Assembly: GCA_947174735.1 (NCBI GenBank)
Contig: CAMWKC010000014.1
Location: 1-17,561, forward strand
Direction of reading: 5' to 3'
DNA from: an uncultured Porphyromonadaceae bacterium
GTDB taxonomy: Bacteria; Bacteroidota; Bacteroidia; Bacteroidales; Muribaculaceae
Length of the DNA stretch: 17,561 nucleotides
Positions 8,158-13,567 of this stretch are shown piece after piece. Both the position numbers and the translations under genes were made by a program. The stretch's first letter is position 1. Each line of letters opens with the position of its first letter. The notes under the pieces were generated by a model that saw only the letters and a list, made by a program, of their open reading frames with translations, was not told the origin of the DNA and searched no databases.

Positions 8158-8173
8158 TTATCCTCTAACTTCG
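8143..8173 (+). promoter_or_regulatory. Presumed promoter of the second four-helix gene
   Basis: TTG at 8143-8145 and TAACTTCG at 8166-8173 are 20 bases apart; the -7 element has one mismatch to TAnnTTTG. The -7 element starts 15 bases after the third AAAC box and 49 bases before the ATG. The equivalent distances in leader A are 15 and 50. Confidence 0.55.
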
Positions 8174-8214
8174 CACCCAACAAACTAATAATATTTATTA
8201 TACTTATAACACTT

Positions 8215-8676
8215 ATGACAAAGAAATCCTTTTGTAAACAGAGAGTCGCACCTTATAATTATTGGCGAGACAAATATATTATATGTGGTGAACTTTTATT
8301 GTTCGCACCTACTCCTTTCTCCTACGTAGGCTTTAACTTCGGCTTTCCACTTATCGGTTGGATAGCAGACCTTATAATACTATCCGGTGGAATCCTGTTT
8401 GCTATACGCTGGTATTGCCTCTTCAAAGGTAAAAAACATATTAATATCAACACTTCATACCTCACCGGTATTTTTGCTTTACTGTTTTTCGTTTATACCA
8501 CAGCTCTTATAGGGTTGATATGTATGAGTTATAATGAAGGTATCAAGAGTGTATCCACAAATAACCATACTGTTGAAGTGGCTTACTGGTTCTATTTAGC
8601 TGCTTCATTACTTATAACAGACATAATTGCTATAATCATCTACCGTAAAAGACGATATAACTCACATTATTGCTAA
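8215..8676 (+). CDS. Small four-helix inner-membrane protein, likely paralog of the 6389-6808 product
   Basis: The product is 153 residues, and no family was recognised. Four hydrophobic segments lie at about 22-40, 44-66, 83-105 and 121-143. Both ends are rich in basic residues (KKSFCKQR at the start, YRKRRYNSHYC at the end), consistent with cytoplasmic termini. It shares P34-F-S-Y-V-G39 and the pattern of helix 3 (LLFFVYTTALIGLICM) with the protein encoded at 6389-6808 (SMFFIPYLTAILGLLVMM). The overall similarity is weak, so the duplication would be old. It has its own leader matching leader A. A 35-bp hairpin follows directly from the stop codon. Its neighbours suggest a function tied to the TPR-LuxR regulator upstream. 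Confidence 0.75.
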   Translation: MTKKSFCKQRVAPYNYWRDKYIICGELLLFAPTPFSYVGFNFGFPLIGWIADLIILSGGILFAIRWYCLFKGKKHININTSYLTGIFALLFFVYTTALIGLICMSYNEGIKSVSTNNHTVEVAYWFYLAASLLITDIIAIIIYRKRRYNSHYC

Positions 8677-8757
8677 GTAAAATGTATAAGAATTGATTAT
8701 CCGTAGAGACACCCTTACTAAATCTCTACGGATAATCAATTCTTATACATCTTACTT
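8675..8757. terminator. 35-bp near-perfect hairpin
   Basis: Arms 8675-8709 and 8723-8757 are complementary over 35 bases with one A-C mismatch; the loop is 13 bases (8710-8722). The stem begins inside the stop codon of the upstream gene. There is no T-tract. It may terminate transcription or protect the 3' end. A stem this long and clean is also compatible with a recently acquired palindromic element. Confidence 0.7.
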
Positions 8758-8846
8758 CAAAGTCTACTGTAAAACATCCTGATAATGCTCGGTAAACTTA
8801 AATCTCCAAAAATACATAAAGCAATCCAAGTCAATTAGATTATATA

Positions 8847-8904
8847 CATGTAAATTAAATCTATCAGAATTTTACATGGTCCCTAATCTATTAGGCCGAT
8901 GTAA
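8847..8904 (+). other. Overlapping inverted repeats with mutually exclusive pairing
   Basis: ATGTAA occurs at 8848-8853 and 8899-8904, with TTACAT between them at 8872-8877. The middle arm can pair left (8847-8856 with 8868-8878) or right (8872-8879 with 8896-8904, with CCTAAT/ATTAGG nested inside). Such competing hairpins occur in switches, but no promoter or gene is linked to it here. The rest of 8758-9083 shows no convincing gene. Confidence 0.3.
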
Positions 8905-9083
8905 GGATTTATAAAGATGGAATTTATACTCGTATGAGTAGTCTTTACGAACAATATGGCAATCCAATAAGACCATTCTGACCGAATTTACAACATGATT
9001 AAGAGTTATCTAACTGACATATATTTAAGATAATATATTCAGAATAAATCTTTAAAACTTTTATCAAATTTCAAACACTTGGA

Positions 9084-9115
9084 TTTGGCAATTACAGATA
9101 TTATCAGTAACTTTG
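9084..9115 (+). promoter_or_regulatory. Bacteroidetes-type promoter with no protein gene downstream
   Basis: TTTG at 9084-9087 and TAACTTTG at 9108-9115 are separated by 20 bases, a full match to the consensus. Transcription would start near 9122. No open reading frame of note follows on this strand before the terminator at 9200-9227, so the product is probably an RNA. Confidence 0.75.
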
Positions 9116-9121
9116 CGTTAC

Positions 9122-9227
9122 AGCTAAGGTTAGTTTCCCCTAAAGGAAATACTTCGATTGTAAAAGCAACGATTTTAGGGATCGGTTTCGCCCGGTCGGA
9201 AAGAGCAGTCTAAAACTGCTCTTTTTT
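9122..9227 (+). ncRNA. Candidate small RNA (about 105 nt) with pseudoknot potential
   Basis: The segment is bounded by a consensus promoter and an intrinsic terminator. Predicted pieces by eye: hairpin 9134-9138/9145-9149 (UUUCC with GGAAA); its loop CCUAAA (9139-9144) can pair with UUUAGG at 9174-9179 to form a pseudoknot; hairpin 9155-9160/9167-9171; hairpin 9180-9185/9192-9197 (GAUCGG with CCGGUC); terminator 9200-9209/9215-9224 followed by T. I did not recognise a known family. It converges on the DUF3800 gene and stops 4 bases short of that gene's 3' end. A free-standing sRNA seems likelier than a riboswitch, because no gene follows in the same direction until 10112. Confidence 0.5.
9200..9227 (+). 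terminator. Intrinsic terminator
   Basis: A 10-bp perfect stem (AAAGAGCAGT at 9200-9209 with ACTGCTCTTT at 9215-9224) has a 5-base loop and six T at 9222-9227. It is a classic Rho-independent terminator on the plus strand. The A-rich left arm gives some T on the other strand, so it may also end the minus-strand DUF3800 transcript. Confidence 0.85.
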
Positions 9228-9230
9228 ACA

Positions 9231-9908
9231 TTAGTGAGGTATAACTTTCTGGCCCAGCAATACACCGTTATCTTGAAAAATATTATGTTTTATTACTTCG
9301 TAAGATGGATTTTTTCTTTTTGGTTGAAACAAATGAATAGTAACAGGATATGCTATCAAGTCTGCAATCTGTAACCCAATGATATTATCCTTCTTATTCT
9401 TAAAGCCAAAACTGCTGATTCTACTTTTCAATCGGTCTGAGGTAACCCACTTTGTACCGTGGTTACGTAATCTATTGTAATAATTAAGTAGTTTCTTATC
9501 CTCGTTCTTACCTCTCCGATCCACAATAATAGAGATATTCGGTAATTCATCGTTTTTCTTATTATCTACACAGAAAATACTCCTCTCAATTAAATATGCA
9601 AGAGATAAGCCATATACATCATCTTCTTCACCACGTACACAAAATTTACTAAGTTGCTCTTTTAGAATTGTACAACTTACAATGACATAACTATCCTTCT
9701 TACTGAGTATTCTTTCAATGCCATCAAAAAAGTTCACTCTTAAGACCTCATCAGAAAGAACAGAAAAAGGACCGCGCCATTTACGAATATCAACAGAGTG
9801 GATAATAACTTCCTTAGAGCCGAATATCTCAAGTTTTAACTCTTCAAATGCTTTATTCAAAGCATTGAGATTTTGTCTGGACACAAGAATTCCACATAAA
9901 GTGAACAC
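9231..9908 (-). pseudogene. DUF3800 protein lacking the usual N-terminal DESG motif (probably truncated)
   Basis: From a GTG at 9908 the product is 225 residues. It resembles the DUF3800 family, predicted to have an RNase H-like fold and often found near mobile or defense genes: VFTLCGILVS, then IHSVDIRKWRGPF, then SIIVDRRG, then the late GLQIADLIAYPV motif. Members normally begin with a strand carrying DESGDH. Reading upstream in frame to the stop at 9990-9992, the codons spell HYCGDHNLVKYDPGFS, so the GDHNL part is kept but DES is replaced by HYC, and no ATG is available. The only nearby ATG is in another frame and soon meets a stop. The gene has either lost its 5' end and an active-site acid or uses an unusual start. 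Its AT content and lone position suggest a foreign origin. It is convergent with the candidate sRNA. Confidence 0.65.
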
Positions 9909-10051
9909 TGAAAAACCCGGATCGTACTTTACGAGATTATGATCTCCACAGTAATGAGGCCGTATAGTGATATTCTTATTCTCATTATTTTATTAATTTT
10001 TTGTCGTTACCGACTTATTATAATAATTAATTACAGAGGGGGCTACGGAAT

Positions 10052-10082
10052 TTTGTTGACTTTAGAAGATTTTGTAAATTTG
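10052..10082 (+). promoter_or_regulatory. Bacteroidetes-type promoter of gldE
   Basis: TTTG at 10052-10055 and TAAATTTG at 10075-10082 are 19 bases apart, a full consensus match. Transcription should start near 10089, about 23 bases before the TTG start codon at 10112. Confidence 0.8.
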
Positions 10083-10111
10083 CAGATGTAAAACCAACAC
10101 CGAAATCCAAC

Positions 10112-11476
10112 TTGGACATAGACCCTTTACCAGCAACGCCCTGCATGGGCTTGCTTAATATCCTTCTGACCTCAATGGTCAGTTTTCAGGCTCCACCGTC
10201 GTGGGCGACATGGAGCATAATCGTAGCTATAGCTTGTTTCTGCCTGTTAGCTTCCGCTTTCATGTCGGGTAGCGAAATAGCCTACTTTGGTCTCACACCG
10301 GCCGATATAGATGAGCTGAGTGAGTGTGAGGAACCCGGAGCACGCAAAGCATACGCCATGTTGCGTCATAGCGAACAGTTGCTGGCTACCGTACTTGTAG
10401 GCAATAATCTGGTCAATATTACTATGGTAGTACTACTGACCTTCGCTATTAACCAGACGGTGACGTTTACCAGTCCTGTAGCCGATTTTTTAGTGCAGAC
10501 CGTATTCCTGACTTTTCTGTTGTTGCTGTTTGGCGAAATTTTTCCAAAATTAGTGGCACGTGGTAATGCCCGACGCTGGATTGATGCCACTGTAGGCATA
10601 ATGAGTACAATCTACACAGTTCTTTCGCCGCTGACTCGCCTCATGGTACGGTCGACTGCTATCGTCAATCGTTTGGTAACAAAAAAACAGGAAAACATAT
10701 CGACAGACCAACTCGAGGCAGCTCTTGAAATCTCAGACCTTAAGGAAGGTCAGGACAAGGAAATGCTGGAAGGAATACTATCATTCGGTGAAAAGCAGGT
10801 CAGCGATATAATGATTTCGCGCGTTGACGTGACAGCCATTGAATATCATGATTCGTGGGAGGAAGTCATGCATGTCATACTGGAAACAGGATATTCACGT
10901 ATACCGGTCTATGACACTTCGCAGGACAAAATACGGGGTATTCTATATAGTAAGGATTTATTACCCTATCTGGGGCGGCGTGATTCAGGATTTGAATGGC
11001 AGAAGCTGTTACGCAAGGCCTACTTTGTACCCGGCAGTCGTATGATAGACGATTTGCTCGAAGACTTCCGCAAGCGAAAAATGCACATCGCTATTGTTAT
11101 AGATGAATACGGCGGTACAGAAGGTATAGTCACTATGGAGGACATTATAGAGGAGATTGTCGGCGAGATCGATGATGAATATGACGACACCAAAGCTCTT
11201 TACCGCCGGATAGGACCAGACACATATATCTTTGAAGCACGTATACCTTTAGGCGACTTCTGCGATGCTTTAGGCATAAGCGAAGAAAGTCTGGGAGATG
11301 TAGGCGAAGCTGAGACATTAGCCGGCCTGCTACTTGAAGTCAAAGGAGATTTTCCCACACCTAAGGAAGAAATAGAATGTGGTCCGTGTCTTTTTCAGGT
11401 AGTCAAGATGGAACGTCACCGCATAGTAAAGGTGAAGGTCACATTAATTCATAAAAAGGAAACAGATGGAGACTGA
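10112..11476 (+). CDS. gldE: GldE-like CNNM/CorC-family membrane protein with CBS pair
   Basis: The product is 454 residues. An N-terminal CNNM (DUF21) membrane domain spans about 20-190 with FMSGSEIAYFGL in its first half. Two CBS domains follow (about 235-285 with GYSRIPVYD, and about 298-352 with MHIAIVIDEYGGTEGIVTMED), then a CorC_HlyC domain at about 365-450. Relatives are linked to Mg2+/Co2+ handling. In Flavobacterium, GldE supports gliding and the type IX system, but it is also kept in non-gliding Bacteroidales, so it does not prove either here. The start is a TTG at 10112, chosen because the resulting MDIDP resembles the MDxDP opening of GldE homologs and because of the promoter position; an ATG at 10145 is the alternative. 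The stop overlaps the next gene by 11 bases, and gldE followed by a phosphopantetheinyl transferase is familiar synteny. Confidence 0.92.
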   Translation: MDIDPLPATPCMGLLNILLTSMVSFQAPPSWATWSIIVAIACFCLLASAFMSGSEIAYFGLTPADIDELSECEEPGARKAYAMLRHSEQLLATVLVGNNLVNITMVVLLTFAINQTVTFTSPVADFLVQTVFLTFLLLLFGEIFPKLVARGNARRWIDATVGIMSTIYTVLSPLTRLMVRSTAIVNRLVTKKQENISTDQLEAALEISDLKEGQDKEMLEGILSFGEKQVSDIMISRVDVTAIEYHDSWEEVMHVILETGYSRIPVYDTSQDKIRGILYSKDLLPYLGRRDSGFEWQKLLRKAYFVPGSRMIDDLLEDFRKRKMHIAIVIDEYGGTEGIVTMEDIIEEIVGEIDDEYDDTKALYRRIGPDTYIFEARIPLGDFCDALGISEESLGDVGEAETLAGLLLEVKGDFPTPKEEIECGPCLFQVVKMERHRIVKVKVTLIHKKETDGD

Positions 11477-12110
11477 ATTTATATACTGGCGCCACTTAAC
11501 CCCTGTAGGCATAAAGGTCGAGGAAGTGAGCGGATGCGAACAAAAACACGGTGAGGTATGGCGCAGTATGGCCATGCAGATATATTGTGAAAACGGCCGG
11601 GACGGCTACCGTGAAGTAGGCCATCTGCCCAACGGAGCCCCATTGCTACACAACGAGGAAACACGTATTTCAGTAACCCATACCGGTCATTTACTTATAG
11701 TGGCTTCATTACCGAAAACTCCCGAAACCAATCTTTCGGAATTCAGTGTGCGCACTGCTATGGGGGTAGATGCCGAACATTGTGACCGCATTCAGGTACT
11801 GAAGGTGCGTGAACGTTTCCTTTCAGCCGATGAACTGAGTATGATAGCACCAGATGATGTTGAAGCAAACGTCATTGCCTGGACAGCTAAGGAAGCTCTT
11901 TATAAAGCTGCTTTCGTTCCCGGTATTGACATACGCACAGGCCTACGTCTACTAAAGCTACCAACTGTCGATGAACCACACGGACATGCCGAGATTATAC
12001 GTAATCCTGACGATGCTCCGATTCCTATGGATCTATACACCTACATATCTGAAGGCTGTTTCGTCACACTTGCTTTCAGTCCTACATGTGCTAAGTACAG
12101 CCGTCGTTAA
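11466..12110 (+). CDS. 4'-phosphopantetheinyl transferase (Sfp-type superfamily)
   Basis: The product is 214 residues. It transfers the 4'-phosphopantetheine arm of coenzyme A to a serine of carrier proteins such as acyl carrier protein. Family motifs are visible: ISVTHTGHLLIVAS near 74-87, GVDAEHCDRI at 100-109 with metal-binding D102 and E104, and W139-xx-K142-E143-A-xx-K147 (WTAKEALYK). Its length matches Sfp-like enzymes rather than the ~120-residue AcpS type. No AcpS or carrier-protein gene is in the window, so it may be the housekeeping enzyme that activates ACP or may serve a secondary pathway. The start overlaps the gldE stop by 11 bases, so translation is probably coupled and transcription comes from the gldE promoter. 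A strong hairpin follows 12 bases after the stop. Confidence 0.92.
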   Translation: METEFIYWRHLTPVGIKVEEVSGCEQKHGEVWRSMAMQIYCENGRDGYREVGHLPNGAPLLHNEETRISVTHTGHLLIVASLPKTPETNLSEFSVRTAMGVDAEHCDRIQVLKVRERFLSADELSMIAPDDVEANVIAWTAKEALYKAAFVPGIDIRTGLRLLKLPTVDEPHGHAEIIRNPDDAPIPMDLYTYISEGCFVTLAFSPTCAKYSRR

Positions 12111-12122
12111 ACCATATAATGT

Positions 12123-12167
12123 TATCTGTCCCGCGGTAGATGCAGAGTGCCTACCGCGGGACAGATA
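12123..12167. terminator. 17-bp perfect hairpin after gldE operon
   Basis: Arms 12123-12139 and 12151-12167 are perfectly complementary, GC-rich in the middle (CCCGCGGTAG), with an 11-base loop. There is no T-tract on either side. It lies between the gldE operon and the minus-strand small gene ending at 12206, so it could serve both directions. Confidence 0.75.
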
Positions 12168-12205
12168 CGTTTACACACTTCCGGAAGTTACGAAGTGAAT
12201 AGAAG

Positions 12206-12340
12206 TCAGCGCATTGAGCGCAACTGCAACAACATCATAACGACACCAAGAAGATAGATTACTAACGGGCCCCAGTTTCGAACCATGAAGCCGCTAACTC
12301 GTTGCATAGTGTTTTTCACACTGATAGTAGAATTGTTCAT
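12206..12340 (-). CDS. Small single-helix membrane protein, 44 residues
   Basis: An ATG-to-TGA frame of 44 codons is found in what would otherwise be a 540-base gap. The product has a polar, slightly basic N-terminus (about 1-23) with RNWGP just before one hydrophobic helix (about 25-40, LVIYLLGVVMMLLQL), and ends in basic residues (RSMR). The clean division into a basic flank, a helix-breaking WGP and a membrane helix looks like a real small membrane protein. Similar RNWGPLxxYLLG openings occur in short Bacteroidetes proteins as far as I recall, but I cannot confirm this here. Upstream on the same strand a TAATTTTG (12428-12421) could be a -7 element with a ~75-base leader. The gene lies downstream of the Bax inhibitor-1 gene in the same direction but is separated from it by a terminator. 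Confidence 0.65.
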   Translation of the reverse strand: MNNSTISVKNTMQRVSGFMVRNWGPLVIYLLGVVMMLLQLRSMR

Positions 12341-12388
12341 AGGTATTTGAATTTATTACTGACTGATAATGCTAAATTTCTTATCTTG

Positions 12389-12402
12389 GCGATACTTATC
12401 GC
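12389..12402. promoter_or_regulatory. Palindrome in the leader of the small membrane-protein gene
   Basis: GCGATA-ct-TATCGC is a perfect 6-bp inverted repeat, placed between the possible -7 element at 12421-12428 and the start codon at 12340 (minus strand). It could be an operator or a leader hairpin. The function is not known. Confidence 0.3.
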
Positions 12403-12527
12403 TATTCGTTTATCACACTACAAAATTACTTCTTTATGCTGCCATAATAATGCACTTAATACTTAAAGAATGTTAAATTATCCCTAATACCCATACTTAT
12501 ACTTCACGTAATCAGTATTTACTATAT

Positions 12528-12545
12528 CCTTAACATCTGTTAAGG
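12528..12545. repeat. Perfect 8-bp inverted repeat in AT-rich gap
   Basis: CCTTAACA-tc-TGTTAAGG at 12528-12545 is fully symmetric. No gene or consensus promoter is evident close to it; the remaining part of 12430-12580 is AT-rich without coding signal. It may be a protein-binding site or a remnant. Confidence 0.3.
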
Positions 12546-12587
12546 TGAAATAATAAGATTAATTTATAACTTATATTTTCAAAAATG

Positions 12588-12629
12588 AAAAAGGCAGCAG
12601 TCCGAATGGTTCCGAACCACTGCCTTTTT
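12588..12629. terminator. Bidirectional terminator downstream of the Bax inhibitor-1 gene
   Basis: AAAAAGGCAG (12588-12597) and CTGCCTTTTT (12620-12629) form a 10-bp perfect stem, with T-rich sequence on both sides. It lies 24 bases beyond the stop of the minus-strand gene at 12653, so it most likely ends that transcript. Confidence 0.8.
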
Positions 12630-12652
12630 ATTTATTAAGGTGTATTGGCTAA

Positions 12653-13372
12653 TCAGTCACGACCGCCACCGAATATACGAAGTATGAAGAGGAAAAGGTT
12701 GATGAAGTCAAGATAAAGATTCATCGCACCCATTGTGGCCAGTTTATCAGTCAGGGCCGGTTCAAGATTAGCGGCTGCAAGCTGTTTGATTTGCTGGGTA
12801 TCCCATGCAGTAAGACCTACAAAGATAAGCACACCGACTATCGATACTATCCATTCTAAGGCTGAACTCTTAAGGAAGATATTAACAATCATAGCAATAA
12901 AAAGTCCTATAAGAGCCATTATAAGATAGCTGCCCATCTTGGCAAGATTAGACTTGGTGAAATAGCCGTAAACCGACATCGCACCGAACGTACCGGCAGT
13001 AATGAAGAACGTGGTAACAATCGTACCCATGCGATAGGCATAGAAGATAGATGATAACCAGCAACCCATAAGAGCAGCATAGACGCAGAACAGAATCAGC
13101 ACCGTAGCACTCGACATCTTATTGAGACGGGCCGGAATCAGGAAAGCCATAGCCAGCATACCGATAAACATACCCCAGAATACTATCTGGTTACCGAAAA
13201 TAAACTGCATAGCAGCAGGACTGCTTGCCACGCCAAGAGCACAGAAGGCTGAAATGAGAAGACCGATGAACATGCGTACATATACGCGCTTCATCACTGA
13301 GTTAAGCTGACTCACAGCACGCTCGCCATAATAAGGCGGAGGTGTGGTCATGTTTGAGTTTCTAAAATCCAT
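12653..13372 (-). CDS. Bax inhibitor-1/YccA family membrane protein
   Basis: The product is 239 residues from the ATG at 13372; upstream in-frame codons to 13426 exist but would add a non-membrane extension. After a short polar N-terminus (TTPPPYYGERAVS), seven hydrophobic helices follow, as in the BI-1 family (UPF0005). Family-like features are the first helix after VMKRVYVRMFIGLLISAFCAL, the GTFGAMSVYGYFTK segment in the middle, and the final TAWDTQQIK and MGAMNLYLDFINLFLFILRIFG, which carry the conserved aspartates linked to pH-dependent Ca2+ leak in BsYetJ. In E. coli, YccA modulates FtsH proteolysis. Which role applies here is not shown. It is transcribed divergently from the AraC-type regulator gene (195-base gap), and a strong terminator follows. 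No consensus promoter was clear on this strand. Confidence 0.94.
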   Translation of the reverse strand: MDFRNSNMTTPPPYYGERAVSQLNSVMKRVYVRMFIGLLISAFCALGVASSPAAMQFIFGNQIVFWGMFIGMLAMAFLIPARLNKMSSATVLILFCVYAALMGCWLSSIFYAYRMGTIVTTFFITAGTFGAMSVYGYFTKSNLAKMGSYLIMALIGLFIAMIVNIFLKSSALEWIVSIVGVLIFVGLTAWDTQQIKQLAAANLEPALTDKLATMGAMNLYLDFINLFLFILRIFGGGRD

Positions 13373-13508
13373 AGTGATTATTGTGTGTGGAAAAATTTCT
13401 GTTTGTATATATAAGACAACCGACATAGGCTCTTGGTTTAGTCATATACCTCTGTCAGTTGCAAGTATTACATTTGAAATAAACCTGTGAAATAACTACA
13501 ATTGACGA

Positions 13509-13540
13509 TTTGTAGGAAAACCTAATTTTTTATACCTTTG
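13509..13540 (+). promoter_or_regulatory. Bacteroidetes-type promoter of the AraC-type regulator gene
   Basis: TTTG at 13509-13512 and TACCTTTG at 13533-13540 are 20 bases apart, a full consensus match. The start codon lies 28 bases after the -7 element. Confidence 0.8.
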
Positions 13541-13567
13541 TCTACTATCATTACAAAGCATGGTTAA

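Noticed and set aside
6215..8160. CRISPR-like array from the repeated TGTGAAACTTT boxes
   Set aside because: The repeats are only 11-15 bases, lie in two separate leaders with a gene pair between them, and their spacing tracks promoter elements rather than uniform spacers.
8764..8874. Minus-strand frame of about 36 codons with protein-like, aromatic-rich content (FMYFWRFKFTEHYQDVLQ)
   Set aside because: It has no good start except a 17-codon ATG form, no promoter, and no family match I can name. It could be a gene remnant, but the evidence is too thin to list as a feature.
9108..9227. Riboswitch for gldE
   Set aside because: The RNA ends in an intrinsic terminator about 880 bases before gldE, and gldE has its own full promoter at 10052-10082.
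9718..9942. 74-codon plus-strand open frame over the DUF3800 gene
   Set aside because: It overlaps the recognisable DUF3800 sequence on the minus strand and has no promoter or family features.
9933..9989. ATG frame on the minus strand just upstream of DUF3800 that might restore its N-terminus by a frameshift
   Set aside because: The frame reads MRIRISLYGLITVEIII and then a stop; it does not supply the missing DESG in any simple one-base shift.
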